From: an uncultured Eubacteriales bacterium
GTDB taxonomy: Bacteria; Bacillota; Clostridia; Oscillospirales; Oscillospiraceae
Assembly: GCA_900554855.1 (NCBI GenBank)
Contig: USIZ01000102.1
Location: forward strand, 1-5,650
Direction: 5' to 3'
DNA length: 5,650 nucleotides
Below are positions 1 to 5,650 of this stretch, piece after piece (positions within the stretch are counted from its first letter, which is position 1; every line of letters starts with the position of its first letter). Under the pieces are notes generated by a model. That model was not told the origin of the DNA. It ran no database searches and saw only the letters and a list, made by a program, of their open reading frames with translations. The translations under genes were made by a program, and so were the position numbers.

Positions 1-451
1 GAGCATTGATCTGGCCATCATGCCGCTGGGCATTGAGACCCCGGCGCGATTTCACGCGCAGGTGCTGACCGACGACGTGACCTATGCCTTTTTCTCAGCC
101 CGCTTTCCCAATGCAGAGCAGATCCATGAACTGATGGATCTGAAGGATGCCGTGATGTTTGCCGGACCGGAGTACAACGGCCTGTGGCAGTATCTGCACA
201 ACTATTTTCAGCACAGGGGTGTCAAGGCCAATCTGAACTATGATCCCGGGATGTCGATATTTACCGAGCGGATGATCATTGAATCCGGCGAGGGCATCGG
301 ATTTGGCGGGAAGTACTCTCTGCTCTACCGCAACCCGGATCTGCGCCGGCTTCCATTGGAAATGACCGGTGCATTGGGGGCGGTCTGGTGCGGAGACAAC
401 AGCAACCCTGTGATCCGCCCCTATATCAGGGGTCTGCTGGCACAATTTTGA
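1..451 (+). CDS. LysR-family transcriptional regulator, C-terminal part (5' end outside window)
   Basis: The reading frame is open from base 2 and ends at a TGA at 449-451, giving 149 residues that lack an N-terminus. The start of the visible protein (SIDLAIMPLG, then a short strand with TDDVTYAFFS) and its middle (an ESGEGIGFGGKYSLLY stretch followed by LRRLPLE) match the second half of a LysR substrate-binding domain, where the strand 'DLAI' and the late 'G.Gi' turn are typical. LysR proteins are usually about 300 residues, so roughly the first half, including the winged helix-turn-helix, lies upstream. The internal ATG at 20 is not a likely start because the fold begins before it. Family assignment is by sequence pattern; the effector is unknown. 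The gene points toward the transporter-hydrolase pair downstream, so it could regulate that pair, but LysR genes more often diverge from their targets, so this is only inference. Confidence 0.82.
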   Translation, partial: SIDLAIMPLGIETPARFHAQVLTDDVTYAFFSARFPNAEQIHELMDLKDAVMFAGPEYNGLWQYLHNYFQHRGVKANLNYDPGMSIFTERMIIESGEGIGFGGKYSLLYRNPDLRRLPLEMTGALGAVWCGDNSNPVIRPYIRGLLAQF

Positions 452-465
452 CCTACGGTTCTATA

Positions 466-507
466 TAGCCGGGCATTTACAAGGCTAGCCTTGTAAATGC
501 CCGGCTA
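466..507 (+). terminator. Perfect 42-bp palindrome, probable intrinsic terminator of the upstream LysR gene
   Basis: Bases 466-486 are the exact reverse complement of 487-507, with no mismatch and no spacer; the centre is GGCTAGCC. As RNA this forms a stem of about 19 bp closed by a CUAG tetraloop. It starts 14 bp after the LysR stop codon. Downstream on the plus strand is a T-rich but interrupted stretch (AAACTTTGTTTCTCTTTT, 508-525), so termination of plus-strand transcripts is plausible but the T-tract is not ideal. On the minus strand there is no T-tract. The alternative is a protein-binding operator, since the element ends just before the candidate promoter of the transporter gene. Confidence 0.6.
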
Positions 508-510
508 AAC

Positions 511-544
511 TTTGTTTCTCTTTTCGCGTGTAGTATGATATAAC
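511..544 (+). promoter_or_regulatory. Candidate sigma-A-type promoter for the transporter-hydrolase unit
   Basis: A -10-like TATGAT (534-539, five of six matches to TATAAT) lies 17 bp after a weak -35-like TTTGTT (511-516), or 16 bp after TTGTTT. Overlapping it is an extended -10 form, TGATATAAC (536-544), which would need little -35 contact. Either option would start transcription near 546-551, leaving a leader of about 50 nt. The local A+T-richness contrasts with the G+C-rich coding sequence around it. This is a pattern match only; the -35 is poor. Confidence 0.4.
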
Positions 545-585
545 AAATTCAGAGAGAAAAACCCGGAATAAATTGTGAAAAATAT

Positions 586-591
586 GGAGGG
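586..591 (+). promoter_or_regulatory. Ribosome binding site fixing the transporter start at 599
   Basis: GGAGGG lies 7 bases before the ATG at 599-601, a near-ideal Shine-Dalgarno arrangement. The in-frame GTG at 575 has no comparable upstream motif, and starting there would place this ribosome binding site inside the coding sequence. Confidence 0.8.
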
Positions 592-598
592 AAAGAGT

Positions 599-1894
599 AT
601 GAGTGTTCCGACCAATGCAAAAGCGGGCAAGAAAAATGCCAGCAGTAAATTCAGCGCCAGAGGGTGGCTGATCGTCTTTTTGGGCATGGCCATGTGGTTT
701 TTTGCCGCGGCCATGAATGTGGAGGGTGCAAACCTCATCATTCCGGCGTTCTCCGCCAGCTACGCCGTGCCGGCCGCCGCACTGTATGGCATTGCAACGG
801 TAGCCAATCTGATCACCATTCCCGGTGTGGCCGCCTGTGGTGCGCTCCAGTCCAAGATCGGCCCGCGGAAGATCATTCTGCTGTGCTGGGCGGTGGCTGC
901 CTGCGGCATGGGTGTGCTGGCGATGGCTCATAATCTGGCCATCTACTGCATCGGCCGTGTGCTGATGGGCGTGGGTGCCAACTGCGCCACCTATATCGGC
1001 CTGAACGGTATCATTACCAACTGGTTTCCCCGCAAGAAGGACCTGGTGCTGGGCTATGTGACCATGGGCTCCAATCTGTCCACGGCGCTGTGCCTGTACA
1101 TCATTGGCTTCCTGCTGGCGCGGGTCAGCCTGACCGGTACCTTCCTCGTCTGGGGCGTCATCTACCTGGTGCTTGGCGTGCTGTCTTTTGTCCTGCTGAG
1201 AGACAATCCGGAGGAGCTGGGTGAGTTCCCGGACAACGACCGCAGCCTCACACAGGAGCAGGTGCAGGAACAGTTCCGGCAGGGTGAGGAATACCGCAAA
1301 AATGGCGGCCTGACCACCGGGGACATCCTGAAGAAGCGCCAGAGCTGGCAGATCGCCTTCGGTTACGGCATTATCCTGCTCATCACCGTGGGTATCCTGT
1401 CCACGCTGGTCAGCACCCTTATCATCAAGGGCCTGCCGGAGATGAATGCCATCAGCATTATGACCATTGCCGCCGTGCTGGGCATCCCGTTCAGCTATCT
1501 CTGGGGATATCTGGGCGTCAAGTTCAGCACGAAAAAAGCCACTATGCTGCTCTATGCCGTTATCTTTGTCATGATCGCCTTCATGCTGATCCCCGGCACC
1601 TGGACGGCCTATGTCACCGCGGTTCTGCTAGGCTGCTTCATCGGTGCCGGCAATAACCTGACCCCGGCCATCATCGCCACGGTCTTTGGCCGTTACGACT
1701 TCTCCAAGGCGCTGGCCGTCATCATGCCGATCTGGAACATTGTGGTCGCCTTTGCCACAACGGTCGTCGGTGTGCCCCAGTCGCTGACAGGCAGCTATGT
1801 GGCCGCCTACATCGTGCTGGCTGTGGTCGCCGTCATCGGCTTTATTCTGGTGGCCACGCTGGATGACCGCTGCATCGGCAGAGAGGATGCCTGA
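599..1894 (+). CDS. Major facilitator superfamily (MFS) transporter
   Basis: A 431-residue integral membrane protein predicted to move a small solute across the cytoplasmic membrane, driven by an ion gradient or by exchange. Hydrophobic segments fit the 12-helix, two-lobe MFS plan. After a basic N-terminal tail (about residues 1-20), six helices run to about 200, a charged cytoplasmic loop covers about 201-250, and six more follow. MFS signatures are visible: a motif-A-like loop between helices 2 and 3 (GALQSKIGPRK, 81-91), its second-lobe counterpart (GYLGVKFSTKK, 303-313), and an RxxxG motif in helix 4 (R120-G124). The loop sequence RDNPEELGEFPDN (201-213) resembles the oxalate:formate antiporter-like branch, but this is not enough to name a substrate. 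Glu42 near the end of helix 1 could take part in proton or substrate binding. The hydrolase follows after 25 bp, so the two are very likely co-transcribed. Family confidence is high; substrate is unknown. Confidence 0.9.
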   Translation: MSVPTNAKAGKKNASSKFSARGWLIVFLGMAMWFFAAAMNVEGANLIIPAFSASYAVPAAALYGIATVANLITIPGVAACGALQSKIGPRKIILLCWAVAACGMGVLAMAHNLAIYCIGRVLMGVGANCATYIGLNGIITNWFPRKKDLVLGYVTMGSNLSTALCLYIIGFLLARVSLTGTFLVWGVIYLVLGVLSFVLLRDNPEELGEFPDNDRSLTQEQVQEQFRQGEEYRKNGGLTTGDILKKRQSWQIAFGYGIILLITVGILSTLVSTLIIKGLPEMNAISIMTIAAVLGIPFSYLWGYLGVKFSTKKATMLLYAVIFVMIAFMLIPGTWTAYVTAVLLGCFIGAGNNLTPAIIATVFGRYDFSKALAVIMPIWNIVVAFATTVVGVPQSLTGSYVAAYIVLAVVAVIGFILVATLDDRCIGREDA

Positions 1895-1904
1895 TCTTAT
1901 CCAT

Positions 1905-1910
1905 AGGAGG
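1905..1910 (+). promoter_or_regulatory. Ribosome binding site fixing the hydrolase start at 1920
   Basis: A perfect AGGAGG sits 9 bases before the ATG at 1920-1922, in the 25-bp gap after the transporter stop codon. The frame stays open upstream to an ATG at 1797, but that would overlap the transporter by about 100 bases and add residues unlike the family. A later in-frame ATG (1947, residue 10) is possible but has a weaker ribosome binding site. Confidence 0.82.
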
Positions 1911-1919
1911 ATTGTTTTT

Positions 1920-2822
1920 ATGAAACGACGGAAGGAACCCCTGAATATGTCCACATCCGGTTTTCTGGATGAGGCACATGATTACTTTGATCCGGACATC
2001 ATGCGCCGGTACCGGGAGGCGCTGGCGGAGAGCGACCTGGAGGGCGGCCGCCTGCCTGACGAGATCACCGTGGAGTGGGTCGAACTGGGCGGCGTGCGCA
2101 CGGCGAAGCTGAATTACGCCGACGCGCCGCAGGATAAGCTGGTGGTGCACATCCATGGCGGAGGCTGGTGCGGAGGCGTGCCCTGCACCGGATTGCAGGG
2201 AATGATTGCAGTTCAGCAGATGATAGGGTATAATATGGTGTCGCTTGACTACGGCCTTGCCCCGGAGCACCCCTTCCCGGACGGTGTTATGGACTGCGTA
2301 GCGGCCTATCAGGCACTGCTGGAGCAGGGATATCAGCCAGAAAACATCGCGCTTATCGGCGAGTCCGCCGGCGGCTATTACTGCCTGGTGCTGGCCCAGT
2401 ATCTGAGAGACCATGGTCTGCCCCTGCCTGCGGGCCTGTGCCTGGTATCTCCCGGTGCGGATATGAAGATGCCGGAGGACGTGCAGAAGGCACTGGACGC
2501 GGATCCCGCAAATCCGTTTCTGCTCCAGAATATCGCCTTTTCCACCATGTATACCAACGGCCACAAGCGGGACGAGCCCTATATGTCCCCCAATGAGGGC
2601 AGTTATCAGGGGCTGCCCCCCATGTTCATCCAGACGGGCAGCTGCGACTTCTGCCTTGAGGCCAGCCTGAAATGTGCCCGGAAGGCGTCGGCTGAGGGTG
2701 TGGATGTGGCGCTGCACAGCTGGGAGTTTATGCCCCATGTGTTCTTTCTGCTCCATGGTATTCCCGAAGCGGAAGCGGGGCAGCGGGAATTGGCAGTATT
2801 TCTGAAAAAAGTGCTGGAATAA
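1920..2822 (+). CDS. Alpha/beta hydrolase (hormone-sensitive-lipase-type esterase)
   Basis: A 300-residue, probably cytoplasmic hydrolase of the alpha/beta-hydrolase-3 (bacterial HSL) family, which cleaves carboxylic esters and sometimes amides. No signal peptide is seen. The family motifs occur in order: the oxyanion-hole HGGG at 79-82, the DYGLAPEHPFP block at 110-120 (family form DYRLAPEHPFP), the nucleophile elbow GESAG with Ser149, the acid Asp243 in QTGSCDF, and the base His273 in MPHVF. The triad is complete and the length is normal for the family, so the enzyme should be active. It holds eight cysteines, two of them flanking the catalytic Asp (C242, C245), which is unusual. Co-transcription with the MFS transporter suggests it acts on an imported ester or N-acyl compound; the true substrate is not evident. 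A strong terminator follows 16 bp after the stop. Confidence 0.92.
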   Translation: MKRRKEPLNMSTSGFLDEAHDYFDPDIMRRYREALAESDLEGGRLPDEITVEWVELGGVRTAKLNYADAPQDKLVVHIHGGGWCGGVPCTGLQGMIAVQQMIGYNMVSLDYGLAPEHPFPDGVMDCVAAYQALLEQGYQPENIALIGESAGGYYCLVLAQYLRDHGLPLPAGLCLVSPGADMKMPEDVQKALDADPANPFLLQNIAFSTMYTNGHKRDEPYMSPNEGSYQGLPPMFIQTGSCDFCLEASLKCARKASAEGVDVALHSWEFMPHVFFLLHGIPEAEAGQRELAVFLKKVLE

Positions 2823-2838
2823 AGGGATGTTCCGGCTA

Positions 2839-2874
2839 CGGGCCGCCGCACTGATCTGCGGCGGCCCGCGTTTT
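2839..2874 (+). terminator. Rho-independent terminator of the transporter-hydrolase unit
   Basis: A perfect 12-bp G+C-rich stem (2839-2850 with 2857-2868, arm CGGGCCGCCGCA) closes a 6-base loop, CTGATC. It is followed by CGTTTTGCGTTTT, a T-rich tail broken by GCG. It begins 16 bp after the hydrolase stop codon. Confidence 0.88.
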
Positions 2875-2884
2875 GCGTTTTGAA

Positions 2885-2892
2885 AAGGAGAG
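2885..2892 (+). promoter_or_regulatory. Ribosome binding site fixing the DUF554 start at 2900
   Basis: AAGGAGAG lies just upstream of the ATG at 2900-2902, with 9 bases between the GGAG core and the ATG. The alternative in-frame TTG at 2873 falls in the tail of the preceding terminator and lacks a ribosome binding site. Confidence 0.78.
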
Positions 2893-2899
2893 ATGTGGT

Positions 2900-3610
2900 A
2901 TGCCGATCGGGGTGATCGTCAATGCACTGTCCGTCGCAGTGGGCGGTGCGCTGGGAAGTCTGCTGAAGGGCAGGCTTACCGAGTCATTTCAGCAAAACCT
3001 GAACCTAATTTTTGGCCTGTGCTCTATTGGCATGGGTGTCAGCGCCACAACCCAGATGGAAAATATGCCGGCGGTCGTGTTTGCCCTGATCCTGGGCGGC
3101 ATTGTGGGTCTGCTCCTCCATCTGGGACAGAGGATCTCCGACGGCGCGGCGGCGCTCCAGCGGCGCTTCTCCCATTCGGACGGCGCGGATGCGGAGAGCA
3201 CGGCCATGTTCCTGACGGTGATCGTGCTGTTCTGCGCCAGCGGCACCGGCATCTACGGGGCGCTGCTGTCCGGCTTCAGCGGAGATCACAGCGTCCTGCT
3301 GGCCAAGTCCATTCTGGATCTCTTCACTGCGGCCATCTTTGCCTGCTCCATCGGCGCGGTGGTGGCGCTGGTGGCCGTCCCGCAATGTGTCATTTTCCTT
3401 CTGCTCTTTGTCCTGGCAAATCTCATTTTTCCGCTGACCACGCCGACCATGATCGGCGACTTCAAGGCCTGCGGCGGCATGATCATGATCGCTACCGGTC
3501 TGCGCATTGCCGGGATCAAAAATTTCCCCATTGCCGACCTCATCCCGGCCATGGCCTTCGTCATGCCGTTGAGCTGGCTCTGGACAACGGTCGTTTTGCC
3601 GCTGATCTGA
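2900..3610 (+). CDS. DUF554 family integral membrane protein (YqgA/YdfK-like)
   Basis: A 236-residue hydrophobic protein, close to the usual family length of about 230. The N-terminus MPIGVIVNALSVAVGGALGS followed by LLKGRLTE (21-28) is the typical DUF554 opening, with a small-residue-rich first helix and a short basic turn. Further family-like blocks are ASGTGIYGALLSGFSGD (113-129), the KSILD block (136-140) and, near the C-terminus, GGMIMIATGLRIAGI (192-206) leading to LIPAMAF (214-220). Seven or so membrane spans can be drawn, roughly at 1-20, 35-50, 57-76, 101-124, 140-180 (two), 190-205 and 212-235. A hydrophilic loop at about 77-100 carries most of the charge. The family is conserved in bacteria but has no settled biochemical function, so none is assigned. 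It stands alone between two terminators; no promoter of its own is evident in the 31 bp in front of it. Confidence 0.88.
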   Translation: MPIGVIVNALSVAVGGALGSLLKGRLTESFQQNLNLIFGLCSIGMGVSATTQMENMPAVVFALILGGIVGLLLHLGQRISDGAAALQRRFSHSDGADAESTAMFLTVIVLFCASGTGIYGALLSGFSGDHSVLLAKSILDLFTAAIFACSIGAVVALVAVPQCVIFLLLFVLANLIFPLTTPTMIGDFKACGGMIMIATGLRIAGIKNFPIADLIPAMAFVMPLSWLWTTVVLPLI

Positions 3611-3638
3611 CGCGGGATATATCCATACGGAAAATAAG

Positions 3639-3678
3639 AAGTCTCTCTTGACAAAACGTCAAGAGAGACTTGCTTTTT
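3639..3678 (+). terminator. Intrinsic terminator between convergent genes, possibly bidirectional
   Basis: A perfect 14-bp stem (3639-3652 with 3658-3671, arm AAGTCTCTCTTGAC) closes a 5-base loop, AAAAC. On the plus strand GCTTTTT follows (3672-3678), a good T-tract for stopping DUF554 transcription. Read on the minus strand the stem is followed by CTTATTTTCC, a shorter T-run that could also stop transcripts leaving the desulfurase gene, whose stop codon is about 40 bp away. Plus-strand function is well supported; minus-strand function is less so. Confidence 0.87.
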
Positions 3679-3712
3679 GGCAAAACCGTCCGGAGACAGA
3701 ACAGGGGGGCGA

Positions 3713-4909
3713 TCAGGTTGTACACAGCGGAAGCACGCGCCGCAGACCGTCCAGCAGGGCGTCGATCTCTTCCGGCGTGTTGTAGAAGGCGGGGGAGACC
3801 CGCAGGGCGTATTCCTGCCCCAGCGAGCGCAGCAGCGGCTGAGCGCAGTGGTGGCCGGAGCGGACGGCGATGCCCAGCTGATCCAGCAGGACGGCAACAT
3901 CATAGGGGGACGCGCCGTCTGTCGTGAAGGAGAGGCAGCCGCTTCGGCGGCGGGGCTGACCCAGAACGTGGATGTGGTCCATCGTGCGCAGTCCCTGTTC
4001 CAGCCGGGATAGAAGTGCATCCTCCCACACCTGCCAGCCCTCCGGCAAGGTTCGGCGAACGTCCAGCGCGGCGGCCAGACCGACGGCTCCGGAGACGTTG
4101 GGTGTCCCGGCCTCTCCGGATTGCGGCGCAAGCGCAAAGGTGGTGCGGTCATCCAGCACCTCGTCCACCATACCGCCGCCAAACCGGACGGGAGGCAGGG
4201 GCGTGCGGGCATAGAGCGCGCCAATGCCGAAGGGGGCCCCCAGCTTGTGGCCGGAAAAAGCATAAAAATCGCAGTTCAGGGCGTTTACATCGACAGTTTC
4301 GTGACAGATACCCTGAGCGCCGTCCACGAACAGCAGTCCACCGGCTTTATGGGTCAGTTCCGCCAGCGCGGGAATATCGTTTACCGTGCCCAGCACGTTG
4401 GAACTGTGGGCGGCGGCTGCCAGCCGGACTCCGGGGGCAAGAAGCTGTTCTGCCGCGCTCAGATCCAGGTCGCCTTCCTTTGTCAGCGGCAGGATGACGA
4501 ACTCCGCGCCGGTCTCCAGACAGATCTGCTGCCACGGCACGAAGTTGGAATGGTGCTCCATCCGGGTGACGGCGACCCGGTCACCGGGGCGGAGTTGAGT
4601 GCGCAGCCAGTCTGCGGTCTGGTTGACGGCATCCGTCGTGCCGGAGGTGAAGCGGATCTGCTCCGGCTGTGCGCCGAGATAGGCCGCCACAGCCGTGCGG
4701 GCGGCTTCATAGGCGGAGGTGCACTCCTCGCTGACGGCGTGAATGCCCCGGTGCACATTGGCCCGGCGCAGCTCAATGCGGCGCACCGCGTCCCATACCG
4801 GCTGGGGCATTTGGGCCGTGGCGGCATTATCCAGATAGATCAGCGGCCGACCATGTACCTGACCGGACAGCGCCGGGCAGATCTGCCGCACGGAATTGAC
4901 ATCAAACAT
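3713..4909 (-). CDS. sufS: SufS/CsdA-type (group II) cysteine desulfurase, class V aminotransferase fold
   Basis: A 398-residue cytoplasmic PLP enzyme expected to convert L-cysteine to L-alanine, holding the sulfur as a persulfide for Fe-S cluster or other sulfur-transfer pathways. Visible landmarks are YLDNAAT (25-31), NVHRGIHAVS (51-60), TSGTTDAVN (88-96), the EHHSN segment with PLP-stacking histidines (H119/H120), VDGAQ (D196, Q199), the Schiff-base Lys222 in SGHK, GEAGTPN (265-271), and the persulfide Cys355 in RSGHHCAQPL. Arg370 follows 15 residues later in RVSPAFYNT, the same spacing as in E. coli SufS (Cys364/Arg379). The loop after Lys222 reads LGAPFGIG instead of the usual MYGPTGIG, an uncommon change. 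The start has AAGGAG 8 bases upstream (4918-4923). It lies 16 bp behind a LysR gene, and no other suf genes are visible, so a stand-alone CsdA-like or selenocysteine-lyase role is also possible. The symbol denotes the subfamily, not a proven pathway. Confidence 0.9.
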   Translation of the reverse strand: MFDVNSVRQICPALSGQVHGRPLIYLDNAATAQMPQPVWDAVRRIELRRANVHRGIHAVSEECTSAYEAARTAVAAYLGAQPEQIRFTSGTTDAVNQTADWLRTQLRPGDRVAVTRMEHHSNFVPWQQICLETGAEFVILPLTKEGDLDLSAAEQLLAPGVRLAAAAHSSNVLGTVNDIPALAELTHKAGGLLFVDGAQGICHETVDVNALNCDFYAFSGHKLGAPFGIGALYARTPLPPVRFGGGMVDEVLDDRTTFALAPQSGEAGTPNVSGAVGLAAALDVRRTLPEGWQVWEDALLSRLEQGLRTMDHIHVLGQPRRRSGCLSFTTDGASPYDVAVLLDQLGIAVRSGHHCAQPLLRSLGQEYALRVSPAFYNTPEEIDALLDGLRRVLPLCTT

Positions 4910-4917
4910 CGTGTTCG

Positions 4918-4923
4918 CTCCTT
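4918..4923 (-). promoter_or_regulatory. Ribosome binding site of the desulfurase gene in the LysR-desulfurase gap
   Basis: On the minus strand, AAGGAG ends 8 bases before the desulfurase ATG (4907-4909) and lies 2 bases past the LysR stop codon TAA (4926-4928). This supports the chosen start and suggests that both genes are read from one transcript. No promoter fits in the gap. Confidence 0.8.
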
Positions 4924-4925
4924 CT

Positions 4926-5650
4926 TTACAGCGTGGGCAGTTCTCCCACCAGCAGGGAGACGCAGGGATTTTCCGTCTGCTTCAGCCATACGATAGACAG
5001 GGTGATGGGCGGGAACTCCGGTAGGGGGAATACCCGGATCTTATTTGAGGAGTAGATCATATGCTCCTTGTTCAGCGCAAAGATCCCCCGCCCCATCTCC
5101 AGCCAGAGCAACAGCGTCTCAAAATTCGGAGCGGGAAGCAGGTGCGGCGTAAAACCCGCCTGCGCACAGGAGTGCAGCAGCAGCGGCGTGATGCAGCATG
5201 ACTCGCTGTCGGTCACGGTCAGGAAGGTCTCGTCGGCGAAGTCAGCCAGCGCAGGCTGCTCCATGCGGAGCAGCGCCGACCGCTTTGGCGTATAGGAATC
5301 GGGCATGACCAGATGGTTTTCCACCCGCACAAACTCCTGGTAGTTCAGGTCATATTGCTGCTGCACATCAAAGGTGGCGGAGACGGCAATGTCCAGCTCG
5401 TTGGCACGAAGCTTGCCCAACAGGCTGTTGAAGTTTTCGTACTGTATGGAAACATGGATGTTTTGATACTTTTCTTCAAAAGCGGCGATATGCTGGGCAC
5501 AGTCGGTATTGATGTGCTGGGTGGCCAGATAGCCGATGCGCAGCGTGCCGTTCAGCCCCTGGTTTGCCAACTGCGCCTGATGGATCCAATTGGGCATCTC
5601 GTCTAGGAACGGGGTCATGCGCTGGCAGAGCAGGGCGCCGCCGGGCGTCA
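4926..5650 (-). CDS. LysR-family transcriptional regulator, N-terminus outside window
   Basis: The frame runs open from the right edge to a TAA at 4926-4928, giving about 240 residues. Before the first in-window Met (5618) the frame still reads TPGGALLCQR, the LysR linker-helix motif (family form LTPAGEALL), so the gene clearly continues and only the wHTH, about 60 residues, is missing. The substrate-binding domain follows: NGTLRIGY at its first strand, then ELDIAVS and a second lobe ending in VWLKQTENP, all in the usual order. Counting from that Met, vicinal cysteines C141-C142 lie in TDSESCCITPLL, where many LysR proteins bind effector at the lobe interface. The gene precedes the cysteine desulfurase by 16 bp, so it likely autoregulates and controls that operon, perhaps in response to sulfur, thiols or cysteine-derived compounds. 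That role is inference; the effector is unknown. Confidence 0.87.
   Translation of the reverse strand, partial: TPGGALLCQRMTPFLDEMPNWIHQAQLANQGLNGTLRIGYLATQHINTDCAQHIAAFEEKYQNIHVSIQYENFNSLLGKLRANELDIAVSATFDVQQQYDLNYQEFVRVENHLVMPDSYTPKRSALLRMEQPALADFADETFLTVTDSESCCITPLLLHSCAQAGFTPHLLPAPNFETLLLWLEMGRGIFALNKEHMIYSSNKIRVFPLPEFPPITLSIVWLKQTENPCVSLLVGELPTL

Noticed and set aside
448..467. TTGACC followed by TATATA as a promoter at the LysR stop codon
   Set aside because: The two elements are only about 8 bp apart, far too close for a sigma-A promoter.
575..598. Upstream GTG start adding eight residues to the transporter
   Set aside because: It would place the strong GGAGGG ribosome binding site inside the coding sequence; the ATG at 599 is correctly spaced from it.
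485..931. Minus-strand open frames opposite the palindrome and the transporter start
   Set aside because: They overlap a clear MFS gene, lack a ribosome binding site, and show no family pattern.
1842..2756. Long minus-strand open frame (304 codons) opposite the hydrolase
   Set aside because: The plus-strand frame has every catalytic motif of its family; the antisense frame is rich in His, Gln and Arg with no domain pattern.
3286..4263. Minus-strand open frame (325 codons) overlapping the desulfurase end and the DUF554 gene
   Set aside because: It is a shifted frame of the desulfurase, rich in Pro, Arg and Ser, and it crosses the convergent terminator. A frameshift in the desulfurase is not needed because the correct frame is intact from start to stop.
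4121..4996. Long plus-strand open frame (291 codons) antisense to the desulfurase and the end of the LysR gene
   Set aside because: Its translation is low in hydrophobic core pattern, has no recognisable motif and no ribosome binding site, and runs across two well-supported minus-strand genes. It is a by-product of high G+C codon usage.
1..5650. The two LysR fragments at both ends as copies of one gene or as borders of a composite mobile element
   Set aside because: The proteins differ throughout the shared domain and lie in opposite orientations; there are no transposase genes, terminal repeats or target duplications.

Overview
The window (about 58-60% G+C by eye) looks like a chromosomal segment of a high-GC gut-type Clostridia bacterium, perhaps Oscillospiraceae-like. 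The basis is strong AGGAGG-type ribosome binding sites, tight same-strand gene pairs, classical hairpin-plus-T-tract terminators and G/C-rich third codon positions. Genus-level placement is not possible from the sequence alone. It holds six protein-coding genes, two of them cut by the window edges. No RNA gene, CRISPR array, insertion sequence, attachment site or replication origin was seen.

Left part, plus strand (1-2868). The C-terminal half of a LysR-type regulator is followed by an intergenic region with a perfect 42-bp palindrome (probable terminator) and a candidate promoter. Next comes a two-gene unit: a 12-helix major facilitator transporter and, 25 bp downstream, a 300-aa alpha/beta hydrolase of the hormone-sensitive-lipase type with a complete Ser-Asp-His triad. 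A strong intrinsic terminator closes the unit. The simplest reading is a small uptake-and-hydrolysis module (transporter brings in an ester or amide, hydrolase cleaves it), possibly controlled by the LysR protein next to it. The substrate cannot be read from the sequence.

Middle (2869-3712). A DUF554-family membrane protein of unknown function lies alone on the plus strand, immediately behind the terminator and ahead of a second hairpin. That hairpin sits between it and the convergent minus-strand genes and may serve both directions.

Right part, minus strand (3713-5650). A second LysR-type regulator, whose N-terminal DNA-binding domain lies outside the window, is transcribed directly into a SufS/CsdA-type (group II) cysteine desulfurase. 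The gap is only 16 bp, and the desulfurase ribosome binding site lies within it. No SUF scaffold genes (sufB, sufC, sufD, sufU) are in view, so the desulfurase looks like a stand-alone enzyme paired with its own regulator.

I found no clear sign of a wholly new system. The points most worth a second look are the long perfect palindrome, the LysR-desulfurase pair with vicinal cysteines in the regulator's ligand-binding domain, and the altered lysine-loop motif of the desulfurase.
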